Numbered from the stretch's first letter, positions 1 through 6,700 are shown. The stretch: DNA of 6,999 bases from Chlamydiota bacterium (GCA_003648225.1 QMOL01000154.1:1-6999); one strand, 5' to 3'. The notes: generated by a model from the letters alone, not told the origin. Numbers and translations: made by a program.

Positions 1-2999
1 CTGATGATGTTGGAAGCGGAAACACTTCCGCACCTTCCGGAACAAGAACCTTCTATGTTTACGAACCGCCAACTGTTGCTTTTGTCAACCCGGTTTCAAG
101 CGGTACATATAACACTAACGGCGCTGTTAATATGACTGTTCCTGTTGATGGTACGGTTACTGCCGGTTCAACTGTTATTTTATCAAATACTACTACTGCA
201 ACTGAATATTCCGCAAATGTTGTTAGTGGTACGTGGGATGTCGCAGCTGTTGTATTAGCTCGCGGAAATAACATTTTGGTAGTTCGCGCCAAACGCAATG
301 ATGTTGATTCGGCCCCGGCACAAATCACTATCAATAATCAGGAACCGGAAGTTCCTGTTGTTACAATTACTGATCCTAATGGCGGTAGCGACTATACCGT
401 TAATATCGGTCCTCATTCCACAAATATTGTCGGTACGGTTAATCTAATTCCTGATTCTCTTGTCTGGTCAAATTCTATTACGACAGCCGGTGGTACTCTT
501 ACTTCGGCAACATCCTTTGATATATCTGTTGACCTATCCGTAGGTACTAATTTAATTACAATCTATGCAACTAAATCAGGTGTAACCGGCTCTGATAATA
601 TTTCGATTGTTGTTACAACAAATGAAGATTTGTCAGTTACTATTACTGCTCCTAATAATGGAGAACACTATATTGCTCTTCTGGGAATGCATACAACTAA
701 TATTCTCGGAACAGTTACAGGAAATCCCGATTCTGTTGTATGGTCAAATTCGTTGACCGGTACAGGTGGCTCGTTGGGTGCTGTAAGTTCATTTGATATT
801 CCTGTCTTATTAACAAATGGTCAAAATAATATTACTGTTTTGGCTACAAAGAATGGTGAGACTAAATCCGACTTTATTATCATAGGAGTTGCAGAACCGG
901 GTGAACTGCTTTTGATTATTACAGCTCCTAATCTCGGTGACAGTTACTCCATTACAAATGAATCTTCAACAAATATCTCCGGAATTATCAGCTATGTTCC
1001 CGATTCTCTTAACTGGACTAATTCGCTGACCGGAGATAACGGCGCTCTTATATTATCTAATAGGTTTGATTTCCAGGCAAACTTGGAAACCGGAGATAAT
1101 GCTATTACTGTCTCAGCAGCAAAAGGAGTACAGCAATATAACGATTCAATTACTATTACTGTTAATGAACCTGTGAACCCTGAACCATATATCAAAGTGA
1201 TTTCTCCTACTAATTGGATGACTTATTCTTCTGCTCAATTAATCGACATTGCAGGTGTCGCGACCGATAATGTTGCTGTCGTCGCAATCTTCCGTAATGG
1301 TACGGACATTACTTCTCAATATACTCCGCCTGATTGGACGGATTCACGATACATCGGTCTCGGTACAAATACTTTCACTTATATCGCTGTTGATGGTGAT
1401 GGCAACTCCGCTACCGATATTGTTAATTATATCGTTATTGATAATTCACACAAAATTCCGCCACTTATTGAAGTTACCGCTCCGGCCGATTGGACGGTTT
1501 ATTCTGTGCCAACCGATATCCATGTTTTTGGTATAGCAACTGACAATTTCGCTATAGTTTCTATTACCAGAAATGGAATTGATATCACTTCTGGTTATTC
1601 ACAGCCAAACTGGACAGATAATATTACTGCAAATTTACTCTCCATTGGAACTAATTCCTTCTCTTATATCGCTGTTGACGGCGATGGTAATTCTGCTACT
1701 GATATTGTCAGATACGTTGTTATTTCCGATAACACAAATACTGTTTCTGCACAAGTTCTCGAAACTTGGCCGCGTTTTATCGGCAATGGACAAACCGGTA
1801 CCATTGAGTTTATCTCTGCAAACAATACAAACTGGTCTTTGTTCGTTATTAATGATGCTAGTTCTAATACGCCTGTCGCTACAGGCTTATGCACAACCGG
1901 TTGGAATCTTATTGACTTTTATGGTGGAAATCTGCCGATTATTAATGACAATAATTCTAACATCCTTCAATTGGTTATCGGTGATGATGGCTCTAATGGA
2001 ACACTCCGTGCCGGTGCTGTTACTGTAGTTGGTGACCTAAATACTCTCGGCGCCCCATCCACTGATTTTGATAACGATTCAATTTACATTAAATATAAAA
2101 GCAAATACGGTGGGAAGTGCGAAGCCAAAGGAAGAACATTGTATATCACAGGAGGCTCTCCAAATGATAAATTAATCGTTAGAGTTAAAGCTGCTCCCGG
2201 TGGTGATGGAGTTGCCGCTATCTGTGGAATCATCTCTGAATCCGGTTTGAATAAAATTAAAACCATGGGTGACATTGACAGATTACAACTTGATGGTCTT
2301 TTGGGTACTTTAATGATTAAGGGGGGCTCTCTCGGAAGGCCAAACAATTCTCTCCGCTATAATGTCAGATTTAACTCATTTATCGTTAAATCTAAAACTA
2401 AAATCATGTTGAAAGCAGGTAAAAATAATACAACTAAAATTGTCATCCCGGCAAATATATATGCAAATATTCTCGCAGGTGAACTCGAAAGCGAACCGAA
2501 TGATGTTAAAGAACTTGCAGGTTTGAAAATGATTAAAATTATCGGAGGAAATCTCGGAGTTGAATATGATGAAATTTCTAAAACTACTTACCGCCATTGG
2601 TTGAATGCCAAATATATTGATATTATTATGGTTAAACCAAAATCCAAAATATATGGCGGGAAAACTTTTGATTATTCATTCTATTTCACCGGGGAAAACA
2701 AAATCGGAAAAGGCTCCTTCAAAAAAATGTATTTTTATTACGGAACAGAAGATTCTTCCGATAACAAACAAGATAATATTTCCATAGTTTGCGGCTATGA
2801 TAATAATAATTTGAATCCTGTTGAAATTACCGGTACGAACTGGATCGGGCAGAATGTTAGTTTTGGCTTTGATAAAATCATGACTAAAGCAGGCGAACTG
2901 CAGGGAACAGTTGTCCTTAAAAACTGGATAAAAGGCAAGACAAGACAAGTTAAAGGCACTGACGATGCAAGATGGATTGTTAATGGTAAAGAAGAATAA
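1..2999 (+). CDS. Giant Ig-like repeat surface/secreted protein, 5'-truncated by window edge
   Basis: The frame is open from the first complete codon (position 3) to the TAA at 2997-2999. The ATG at 132 is therefore internal, and the true start with any signal peptide lies left of the window. Residues below are numbered from that ATG. At least six consecutive beta-rich Ig-like modules fill the first ~535 residues. They look like bacterial Big or glucodextranase-B-like domains: each opens with a V-x-x-T-x-P type strand and ends with a G-T/Q-N-x-I/F-x-Y/V-x-A strand. They are followed by a unique region (~540-955) with no repeats of that type. All four cysteines (587, 663, 698, 887) are in this C-terminal part. 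The Ig part is rich in Thr, Ser, Asn and Ile and poor in Lys; the C-terminal part is Lys-rich. The last residues (WIVNGKEE) show no LPXTG, PEP-CTERM or hydrophobic anchor. The likely role is an extracellular adhesin or structural protein, or the non-catalytic part of a larger enzyme; no catalytic domain is visible here. A terminator follows 48 bp after the stop codon. Confidence 0.88.
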   Translation, partial: DDVGSGNTSAPSGTRTFYVYEPPTVAFVNPVSSGTYNTNGAVNMTVPVDGTVTAGSTVILSNTTTATEYSANVVSGTWDVAAVVLARGNNILVVRAKRNDVDSAPAQITINNQEPEVPVVTITDPNGGSDYTVNIGPHSTNIVGTVNLIPDSLVWSNSITTAGGTLTSATSFDISVDLSVGTNLITIYATKSGVTGSDNISIVVTTNEDLSVTITAPNNGEHYIALLGMHTTNILGTVTGNPDSVVWSNSLTGTGGSLGAVSSFDIPVLLTNGQNNITVLATKNGETKSDFIIIGVAEPGELLLIITAPNLGDSYSITNESSTNISGIISYVPDSLNWTNSLTGDNGALILSNRFDFQANLETGDNAITVSAAKGVQQYNDSITITVNEPVNPEPYIKVISPTNWMTYSSAQLIDIAGVATDNVAVVAIFRNGTDITSQYTPPDWTDSRYIGLGTNTFTYIAVDGDGNSATDIVNYIVIDNSHKIPPLIEVTAPADWTVYSVPTDIHVFGIATDNFAIVSITRNGIDITSGYSQPNWTDNITANLLSIGTNSFSYIAVDGDGNSATDIVRYVVISDNTNTVSAQVLETWPRFIGNGQTGTIEFISANNTNWSLFVINDASSNTPVATGLCTTGWNLIDFYGGNLPIINDNNSNILQLVIGDDGSNGTLRAGAVTVVGDLNTLGAPSTDFDNDSIYIKYKSKYGGKCEAKGRTLYITGGSPNDKLIVRVKAAPGGDGVAAICGIISESGLNKIKTMGDIDRLQLDGLLGTLMIKGGSLGRPNNSLRYNVRFNSFIVKSKTKIMLKAGKNNTTKIVIPANIYANILAGELESEPNDVKELAGLKMIKIIGGNLGVEYDEISKTTYRHWLNAKYIDIIMVKPKSKIYGGKTFDYSFYFTGENKIGKGSFKKMYFYYGTEDSSDNKQDNISIVCGYDNNNLNPVEITGTNWIGQNVSFGFDKIMTKAGELQGTVVLKNWIKGKTRQVKGTDDARWIVNGKEE
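75..356 (+). repeat. Ig-like module 0 (divergent)
   Basis: This is the first complete module in the window. It begins at Val-Ala-Phe-Val-Asn-Pro and ends with an N-N-I-L-V-V-x-A strand before the linker NNQEPEVP. The Pro of its opening strand (codon at 90) is 95 residues before the equivalent Pro of the next module, so it fits the same register. It lacks the PDSxVWSNS motif of the following three. The residues before it (ending TRTFYVYEPP) look like the last strand of yet another module, so the array continues to the left. Confidence 0.6.
357..1184 (+). repeat. Three tandem type-A Ig-like modules (92-residue period)
   Basis: Three modules start at about 357, 633 and 909, in register at exactly 92 residues (276 bp). 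Each shows the order T-D/A-P-N near the start, then T/S-N-I-x-G, then PDS-x-x-W-S/T-N-S, then a Gly-rich turn, F-D-I/F, an N-x-I-T-V/I-x-A strand and a closing S-D/N-x-I-x-I-x-V strand. Copies 1 and 2 are closest; copy 3 has drifted (PDSLNWTNS). The similarity is mainly at protein level, which suggests old duplications rather than a recent DNA-level expansion. This is the internal structure of the large CDS. Confidence 0.8.
1188..1736 (+). repeat. Two tandem type-B Ig-like modules with DGDGN motif
   Basis: Two modules (about 1188-1463 and 1464-1736) keep the ~92-residue spacing but have a different sequence. Each carries P-x-x-W-x-x-Y-S near the start, ATDN-x-A-x-V, RNG-x-DITS-x-Y and P-x-WTD. 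Both contain the identical 15-residue string YIAVDGDGNSATDIV, encoded at 1380-1424 and 1665-1709. The two 45-bp stretches differ at seven positions, all synonymous, so the peptide looks conserved by selection. The D-x-D-x-N arrangement could bind calcium, which is an inference. The second copy has three extra residues before the final strands. Confidence 0.8.
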
Positions 3000-3046
3000 A
3001 AATTTTAATACGTTACCTGAAGCCGAAAACTAATCACAATATGCTG

Positions 3047-3081
3047 AACGCGGTGAAGATTTCTTCTTTACCGCGTTTTTT
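3047..3081 (+). terminator. Rho-independent terminator of the repeat-protein gene
   Basis: The left arm at 3047-3059 starts AACGCGGT. It pairs with the right arm at 3065-3077, which ends ACCGCGTT. This makes a 13-bp stem (one G-U pair, otherwise Watson-Crick) around a 5-nt loop. T residues run from 3076 to 3081, overlapping the end of the stem. It starts 47 nt after the stop codon of the large CDS. There is no A-run on the left side, so it works as a plus-strand terminator rather than a bidirectional one. Confidence 0.9.
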
Positions 3082-3300
3082 AAGCTTTTCTAAAACTTCG
3101 TGAGGATAATTAGTCGCCCCTTAAAAAGTGTTTTTAGTATTATATCCCAAAGGGATATTTCAGGTAATTAAAAAAACATCCGCAAAACAAGTTCTAACCA
3201 TTTGGGTTAAAGAAATAAAATTTTACTAAAGATTAGTACATATAAAATTATAAAAAAATCTTGTTTTTAAATATTTTGACATCTGAAAATTGAAGGAAAA
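3082..3300. other. AT-rich intergenic stretch without a recognisable gene
   Basis: No frame of useful length with a start and a ribosome-binding site was seen on either strand. The stretch contains one perfect short inverted repeat at 3142-3158 and long A/T runs. The only open reading worth noting enters from the right: the frame of the 3301 candidate is open back to a TGA at 3274. Confidence 0.6.
3142..3158. repeat. Perfect inverted repeat ATATCCC-AAA-GGGATAT
   Basis: Two 7-bp arms (3142-3148 and 3152-3158) are separated by three bases. No T-run follows directly on either strand, so it is not a standard terminator. It could be an operator-like palindrome or a small RNA hairpin. No adjacent gene start explains it. 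Confidence 0.4.
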
Positions 3301-3468
3301 TTGTTTTTTGACACGGATTTCACGGATTTATACAAAATATTATACACTACTAAGGAGGGCGGGTATAATCCGATTACCGGACCAATAGAACTACAGGTTG
3401 AAAGAGGTCGCGAGGAAGAAGCTAAAATATTATTGGCTGAATTAATAAAAGATTTAGATAAATCGTAA
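3301..3468 (+). pseudogene. Small open frame or gene remnant with DUF2007-like C-terminal half
   Basis: The frame is open from after TGA 3274 to TAA 3466-3468. There is no ATG or GTG in it. The only plausible start is TTG at 3301, with a GAAGGA element at 3292-3297 only three bases upstream. That would give 55 residues. The end reads ITGPIELQVERG followed by a charged helix (REEEAKILLAELIKD). This is the typical finish of DUF2007 ('putative signal transducing protein') domains: a beta strand with L-x-V, then an E-E-A-x-x-L-L-x-E helix. Those proteins are usually about 65-80 residues and open with a conserved strand and helix that are missing here, because upstream in-frame stops cut it off. 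It may be a 5'-decayed remnant, a short real gene with a TTG start, or a chance frame. The N-terminal part overlaps the tandem CACGGATTT repeat, which suggests that intergenic repeat sequence has replaced the original start. Confidence 0.35.
3312..3329. repeat. Tandem 9-bp repeat CACGGATTT x2
   Basis: Two exact adjacent copies of CACGGATTT occupy 3312-3320 and 3321-3329, followed by ATAC. From general memory, similar 'CACGGATTTCACGGATT' phrases recur between genes in many environmental bacterial genomes. Whether this one belongs to such a dispersed family cannot be tested from a single copy. Confidence 0.5.
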
Positions 3469-3506
3469 AATGCTAAATTAATTGCGTCTTTGGCGCTGGG
3501 GATTTT

Positions 3507-4550
3507 TTATTTTTCGTATTTGTATGGTTCGCCCCAGAATAGATGAACCACTTTGTCACCGCCGTTTTTCCAAACCTGATAACTTTCCCAAAAAGGTTTT
3601 CTTGATATTAGTTCGTGCGACATTTCATTAATGTGCCCCGGTAAAATAATTTTTGGTTTTAATCCTTTAATCACACGGTCAGGTGATGAAGTCCAGGTGT
3701 TAATCATTAATACGTCAATATCCGAACTTTTATATACCGAATCCAACCATTTGAAATCATCTCCCCAACTTTGATCTCCGGAATGAGCGACGGTAATATC
3801 ATTAGAAAAAGTAATGAGCGTAAAATTATTATCAACAGCTTCGTTAGCTGAGATTGCCTGATGTCCCGGATAAATTCGCAATAAAAGTTCTTTATTTAAA
3901 TTTGGAATGTTTAATTTTCTTTTTTTGCCATTGGGAGTCCAATGAGTAATTTTATGGTAAAAAGTTTCATTTGAAAAAACATCCGGCGGAGCAATAACCG
4001 GTTTCCCTTGTTTCAAAAATTCTCCGGCAACAAATGGATCTGCGTGATCGCCGTGAATATGACTTACGAAAAGAACATCGCACAAATCGATCAAATTTTT
4101 AGTTAATTTTTTATGAAAATCTTCACTGTCTTTTTTTCTGAGGCAGCCCGGGAGGCGAATTAAATCAAATGCAACGGTTATATCTTTTGTTTTAACAATA
4201 TAAGACAGATTATAAACATTCCAGATAACGATTCCTGTTTCAACATGAGTTTTCTCAATACTTTCAATCGCTTTTTTATACCGACTTAGAAATAACTCTT
4301 TAATACAATCATCATGCGGAGCGGGATAATGAGTTATTGTATCAGCCAATGCGAGAGCGTTTTTTCTTTCGATGGATTGATACCCCGGATTTTCATTATC
4401 AAAGTAAGAATCCAGATTTTTTGTTAAAACGGTATTTTGATTTTGATAATATTTTAAATCATTCTCACTCAGAGATTGTCCCGTCCCGAAAATTTCAGGT
4501 GAAGAGAGTAAAGAACTCATAATTAATAAAAAAGAGATTTTGATTTTCAT
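3507..4550 (-). CDS. Exported metallo-beta-lactamase-fold hydrolase (UlaG-like)
   Basis: This 347-residue protein starts with MKIKISFLLIMSSLLSS, a short basic and hydrophobic signal-peptide-like segment. No lipobox cysteine is present, so it is predicted to be periplasmic or secreted rather than a lipoprotein. Residues ~25-100 form a polar, mostly helical extension. The MBL fold starts near 105. The metal-binding signature H-x-H-x-D-H lies at 164-169 in the context SHIHGDHAD. Further ligands follow at His230 (PGHQ), Asp259 (HSGD) and His306 (PGH). The set needed for a two-metal site is therefore complete and the enzyme should be active. The layout resembles UlaG-like or 'Lactamase_B_2/B_3' hydrolases; the substrate is unknown, and beta-lactam hydrolysis is not implied. 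The ATG at 4550 is supported by AAAGG about 8 bp upstream and by the signal peptide directly after it. It lies 85 bp downstream of the acetylesterase gene and converges with the plus-strand region on its other side. Confidence 0.88.
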   Translation of the reverse strand: MKIKISFLLIMSSLLSSPEIFGTGQSLSENDLKYYQNQNTVLTKNLDSYFDNENPGYQSIERKNALALADTITHYPAPHDDCIKELFLSRYKKAIESIEKTHVETGIVIWNVYNLSYIVKTKDITVAFDLIRLPGCLRKKDSEDFHKKLTKNLIDLCDVLFVSHIHGDHADPFVAGEFLKQGKPVIAPPDVFSNETFYHKITHWTPNGKKRKLNIPNLNKELLLRIYPGHQAISANEAVDNNFTLITFSNDITVAHSGDQSWGDDFKWLDSVYKSSDIDVLMINTWTSSPDRVIKGLKPKIILPGHINEMSHELISRKPFWESYQVWKNGGDKVVHLFWGEPYKYEK

Positions 4551-4558
4551 ATTAGTTA

Positions 4559-4563
4559 CCTTT
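4559..4563 (-). promoter_or_regulatory. Ribosome-binding site of the MBL gene
   Basis: AAAGG on the minus strand ends 8 bp before the ATG at 4550. It fixes the start. It contrasts with the acetylesterase gene upstream, which has no such element. Confidence 0.65.
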
Positions 4564-4578
4564 TGTGTATGTAAATCA

Positions 4579-4607
4579 ATAATACACGATTAAGATAAAT
4601 TAATCAA
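4579..4607 (-). promoter_or_regulatory. Sigma70-like promoter for the MBL gene
   Basis: On the minus strand TTGATT (4602-4607) is followed after exactly 17 bp by TATTAT (4579-4584). Each hexamer is close to consensus (TTGACA, TATAAT). A transcript would start near 4571, leaving a leader of about 20 nt that just includes the ribosome-binding site. This would allow expression of the MBL gene independently of the esterase gene. Confidence 0.5.
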
Positions 4608-4635
4608 GTTAAAATTATAACAACTCGAATTTAAC

Positions 4636-6576
4636 TTATTTTATGTTCGTTCTGAAAGAAGATGCGGGTAATCCGGCTTTGTTGCATAAGTTTGGTTCTG
4701 CAGTATCACTCCAGCCATATCTTGCAGCAGTCGGTTTTTTAACATTATCAGAAAAAAGGATAATTGAATTACCGCTAATTTCCGCGGTAGCAGGGAAGAA
4801 TTTCCCGTCACTTCCGGCGATTTCAAAATCTGTCAAAGCTTTTCCGTCGCGTGTTTTCAACCCGTCAGCATAATCGAAATAAAGAATAATTTTATCGCCG
4901 GCAATTTTCATTTTTTTATAAAGCGGACCTGAAAAAACAATATCATTAAAACCATAATCTTTGGCAAATGCCCATAAGGCAAGCCGTTCACCAACGTCTT
5001 TTTTATTTTTCGGGTGGATGTCGTTTAGGTCACCGATATCCAAAGTTACCACCATGCCTGTATTTGTAGTTTTGAGGGTAAGGAATTGCGCTTCGCGCAG
5101 CAACGCGGCATTTATTCCATTATTATATTTCCACGGAGCGATTTGGACATAGTAAAAAGGGAAATTGCCCTGATTCCATTCTTCACGCCAGCTTTTAATC
5201 ATATCCGGAAACATTTCACGATATTGCTCAGGTTGTAACTGATTTGATTCTCCCTGATACCAAAGCACGCCTCGAATGCCGAAAGGAATTACAGGTGCGA
5301 TCATCGAGTTATAAAGTGTTGAAATGGTGTTGCGGCCTATCGACAAAGAAATAGACGGCTCAGGCAAATCAGTTCCGGCATATCCTTTTTTGTAAAGCCA
5401 TTCACCGGAAAGCGGAATTGCTTTATCAATTTCACCGTCAGGAAAAATTCTCATAATATTTTTTGGACCGACGAGCCCGCCGTTTAGATGTTTATTATAA
5501 ACGCAAATGGTAATAGAATTCTTTCCGGGCTTGAAATCGGAACTTTTGACTGTGTAACGGCAGTGATACCAAGACATTTCCGGCATTTGTCTTATGCCGA
5601 TTTCTTTACCTGAGAGCCAAGTAATATTAAATTCTTCAATTCCTGCGAGTTCGATAATGAGGACTTTATTTTCCCACGAAGCCGGAATGGAGAAATTTTT
5701 ACGAAACCAGACATCGCCTTTAAAATTTTTCAAGTTTTTAATGGATGACCAAGCAGCGGGCAGTGATATTTTTCCCCAATTTTTGGTAGAAGTATTTTCT
5801 TCCATCCAATTTTCGGCAAACCCTTTATCGAATTTTTTGAGCTTATTTATCCATTCTTTTTCTTCACGCTTTTTTAATAAATTAAACCTTTTGTTGTTTT
5901 TATACTTTGAAAGTATGGTAAGAGTGTCACGAAGCTCAGGCCACTTTTGCAAAATATGTGCCGGAGTCCATGCTTCAACAATAGTCGCACCAAAATAAGA
6001 TTCAATTAAGCCGACCGGGACACCAAGTTTTTCACGAAGCTTTTTGGCAAAATAATAACCTACCGCGGTGCGCTCAGGAATTGATTTTGGCGAGCATTCC
6101 TGCCAATCGGCGATACAGTCATCACATTCATAAGGTTTAAAATTAAATTTATTAACGGCGATAAATCTGATTTTGCTGTCATTAGCGGCCGCCATGTGTT
6201 TTTTTGGATTTTCAATTCTGTTCATCGAAAATTCCATATTTGACTGACCGGAACAGAGCCATACTTCCCCGACGAGAATATTTTTTAAAATAATGATTGA
6301 GCTCCCGCTTTCAACCGTCATTTTTTGTGGCTTGTCATTTACTCTGAGCGGGTCAAGAAATATTTTCCAGCAGCCTTCCGCGTCGGCGGTTGTTGATTTT
6401 ATTTGGTTTTCGAATTTGACGGTAACTTTAGTGTTCGGCTTTGCCCATCCCCATATTGGGGCATTAATTTCGCGCTGCAAGACCATATTATCGGAAATAA
6501 CAGAAGGAAGTTTTAACTGCGCTAAAGAGTCAAGTGAAAGAATACTCATAAGGAATAAAAGTGTTAAGATTTTCAT
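4636..6576 (-). CDS. Secreted SGNH acetylesterase ('sialate O-acetylesterase' family, SASA domain)
   Basis: This is a 646-residue protein. A signal peptide (residues 1-19, ending SLA before Gln20) is followed by a beta domain with the family hallmark VISDNMVLQR and a P-x-x-G-W-A type strand (24-100). The first half of the SGNH/SASA hydrolase domain contains CSGQSNME at 108-115, with nucleophile Ser112. A SYFGATIVEAWTP block follows (193-205). Residues ~215-260 are a Lys/Glu-rich helical stretch. Residues ~263-400 look like an inserted galactose-binding-like jelly roll (W-F-R-K-x-F at 290-295, then LAGIEEFNITWLSG). The second half of the hydrolase domain resumes with VLWYQGESN (437-445) and DIHP (519-522), which includes the expected catalytic His521. 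A C-terminal beta domain closes the protein. Length and order match the larger, insert-containing members of the family, and all catalytic blocks are intact. It should remove O-acetyl groups from sugars outside the cytoplasm. In environmental bacteria the true substrate is often a plant or algal glycan rather than sialic acid, so the family name should not be read as specificity. The ATG at 6576 is fixed by the signal peptide, although no Shine-Dalgarno sequence precedes it (leader AATAAAAACAAAATT). Confidence 0.92.
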   Translation of the reverse strand: MKILTLLFLMSILSLDSLAQLKLPSVISDNMVLQREINAPIWGWAKPNTKVTVKFENQIKSTTADAEGCWKIFLDPLRVNDKPQKMTVESGSSIIILKNILVGEVWLCSGQSNMEFSMNRIENPKKHMAAANDSKIRFIAVNKFNFKPYECDDCIADWQECSPKSIPERTAVGYYFAKKLREKLGVPVGLIESYFGATIVEAWTPAHILQKWPELRDTLTILSKYKNNKRFNLLKKREEKEWINKLKKFDKGFAENWMEENTSTKNWGKISLPAAWSSIKNLKNFKGDVWFRKNFSIPASWENKVLIIELAGIEEFNITWLSGKEIGIRQMPEMSWYHCRYTVKSSDFKPGKNSITICVYNKHLNGGLVGPKNIMRIFPDGEIDKAIPLSGEWLYKKGYAGTDLPEPSISLSIGRNTISTLYNSMIAPVIPFGIRGVLWYQGESNQLQPEQYREMFPDMIKSWREEWNQGNFPFYYVQIAPWKYNNGINAALLREAQFLTLKTTNTGMVVTLDIGDLNDIHPKNKKDVGERLALWAFAKDYGFNDIVFSGPLYKKMKIAGDKIILYFDYADGLKTRDGKALTDFEIAGSDGKFFPATAEISGNSIILFSDNVKKPTAARYGWSDTAEPNLCNKAGLPASSFRTNIK

Positions 6577-6614
6577 AATTTTGTTTTTATTTCGATTAGT
6601 TATCGGTTTCAGGA

Positions 6615-6645
6615 TCTATAAATTTAAAGAGCTTTATTAGAGCAA
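6615..6645 (-). promoter_or_regulatory. Weak candidate promoter of the acetylesterase gene
   Basis: Read on the minus strand, TTGCTC (6640-6645) and TATAGA (6615-6620) are 19 bp apart, longer than the ideal 17. They lie about 40-70 bp upstream of the start codon. No better pair was found in the 124-bp gap. The region also contains a weak inverted repeat, so this is only a suggestion. Confidence 0.2.
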
Positions 6646-6656
6646 CTCTTAATTAT

Positions 6657-6682
6657 GGGTTGTCCGAAAAGGTAAGACACCC
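6657..6682 (-). other. Stem-loop between PEP-CTERM-like gene and acetylesterase gene
   Basis: The arms GGGTTGTC (6657-6664) and GACACCC (6676-6682) pair over seven base pairs with one bulged T and an 11-nt loop. It begins 18 bp after the stop codon of the right-hand gene, so it could protect or end that transcript. On the minus strand it is followed by ATAATTAAG rather than a T-run, so it is not a canonical intrinsic terminator. Confidence 0.4.
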
Positions 6683-6700
6683 GTTTCGAATAAGTCTTAA

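Noticed and set aside
1249..2028. Alternative plus-strand open frames of 95 and 151 codons inside the repeat protein
   Set aside because: They are hydrophobic Leu/Ile-rich readings of the T-rich codons of the real gene in a shifted frame, with no ribosome-binding site and no family resemblance.
3042..3121. Minus-strand open stretch reading NYPHEVLEKLKKRGKEEI, which looks coding-like
   Set aside because: It is only about 28 codons long, starts directly after a stop codon and has no start codon. Most of its charged residues come from the two arms of the terminator hairpin.
3484..3508. Possible terminator: GCGTC-TTT-GGCGC hairpin followed by TGGGGA and a T-run
   Set aside because: The stem is only five pairs with one G-U. 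The T-run starts six bases later and is part of the MBL stop region. Too weak to call.
5594..5998. Plus-strand 134-codon frame opposite the acetylesterase gene
   Set aside because: It lies entirely antisense to a well-supported SGNH enzyme domain. Its Ser/Phe-rich composition is that of a complementary-strand shadow.
6624..6652. AT-rich inverted repeat TTAAAGAG / CTCTTAA downstream of the PEP-CTERM-like gene
   Set aside because: It has seven pairs with one bulge, a 14-nt loop, low GC and no T-run. It is probably compositional and overlaps the weak promoter candidate.
6657..6699. Insertion-sequence end or mobile-element remnant around GGTAAGACACCC and TTCGAATAAGTCTT
   Set aside because: There is no transposase fragment, no matching inverted end and no target duplication in the window.
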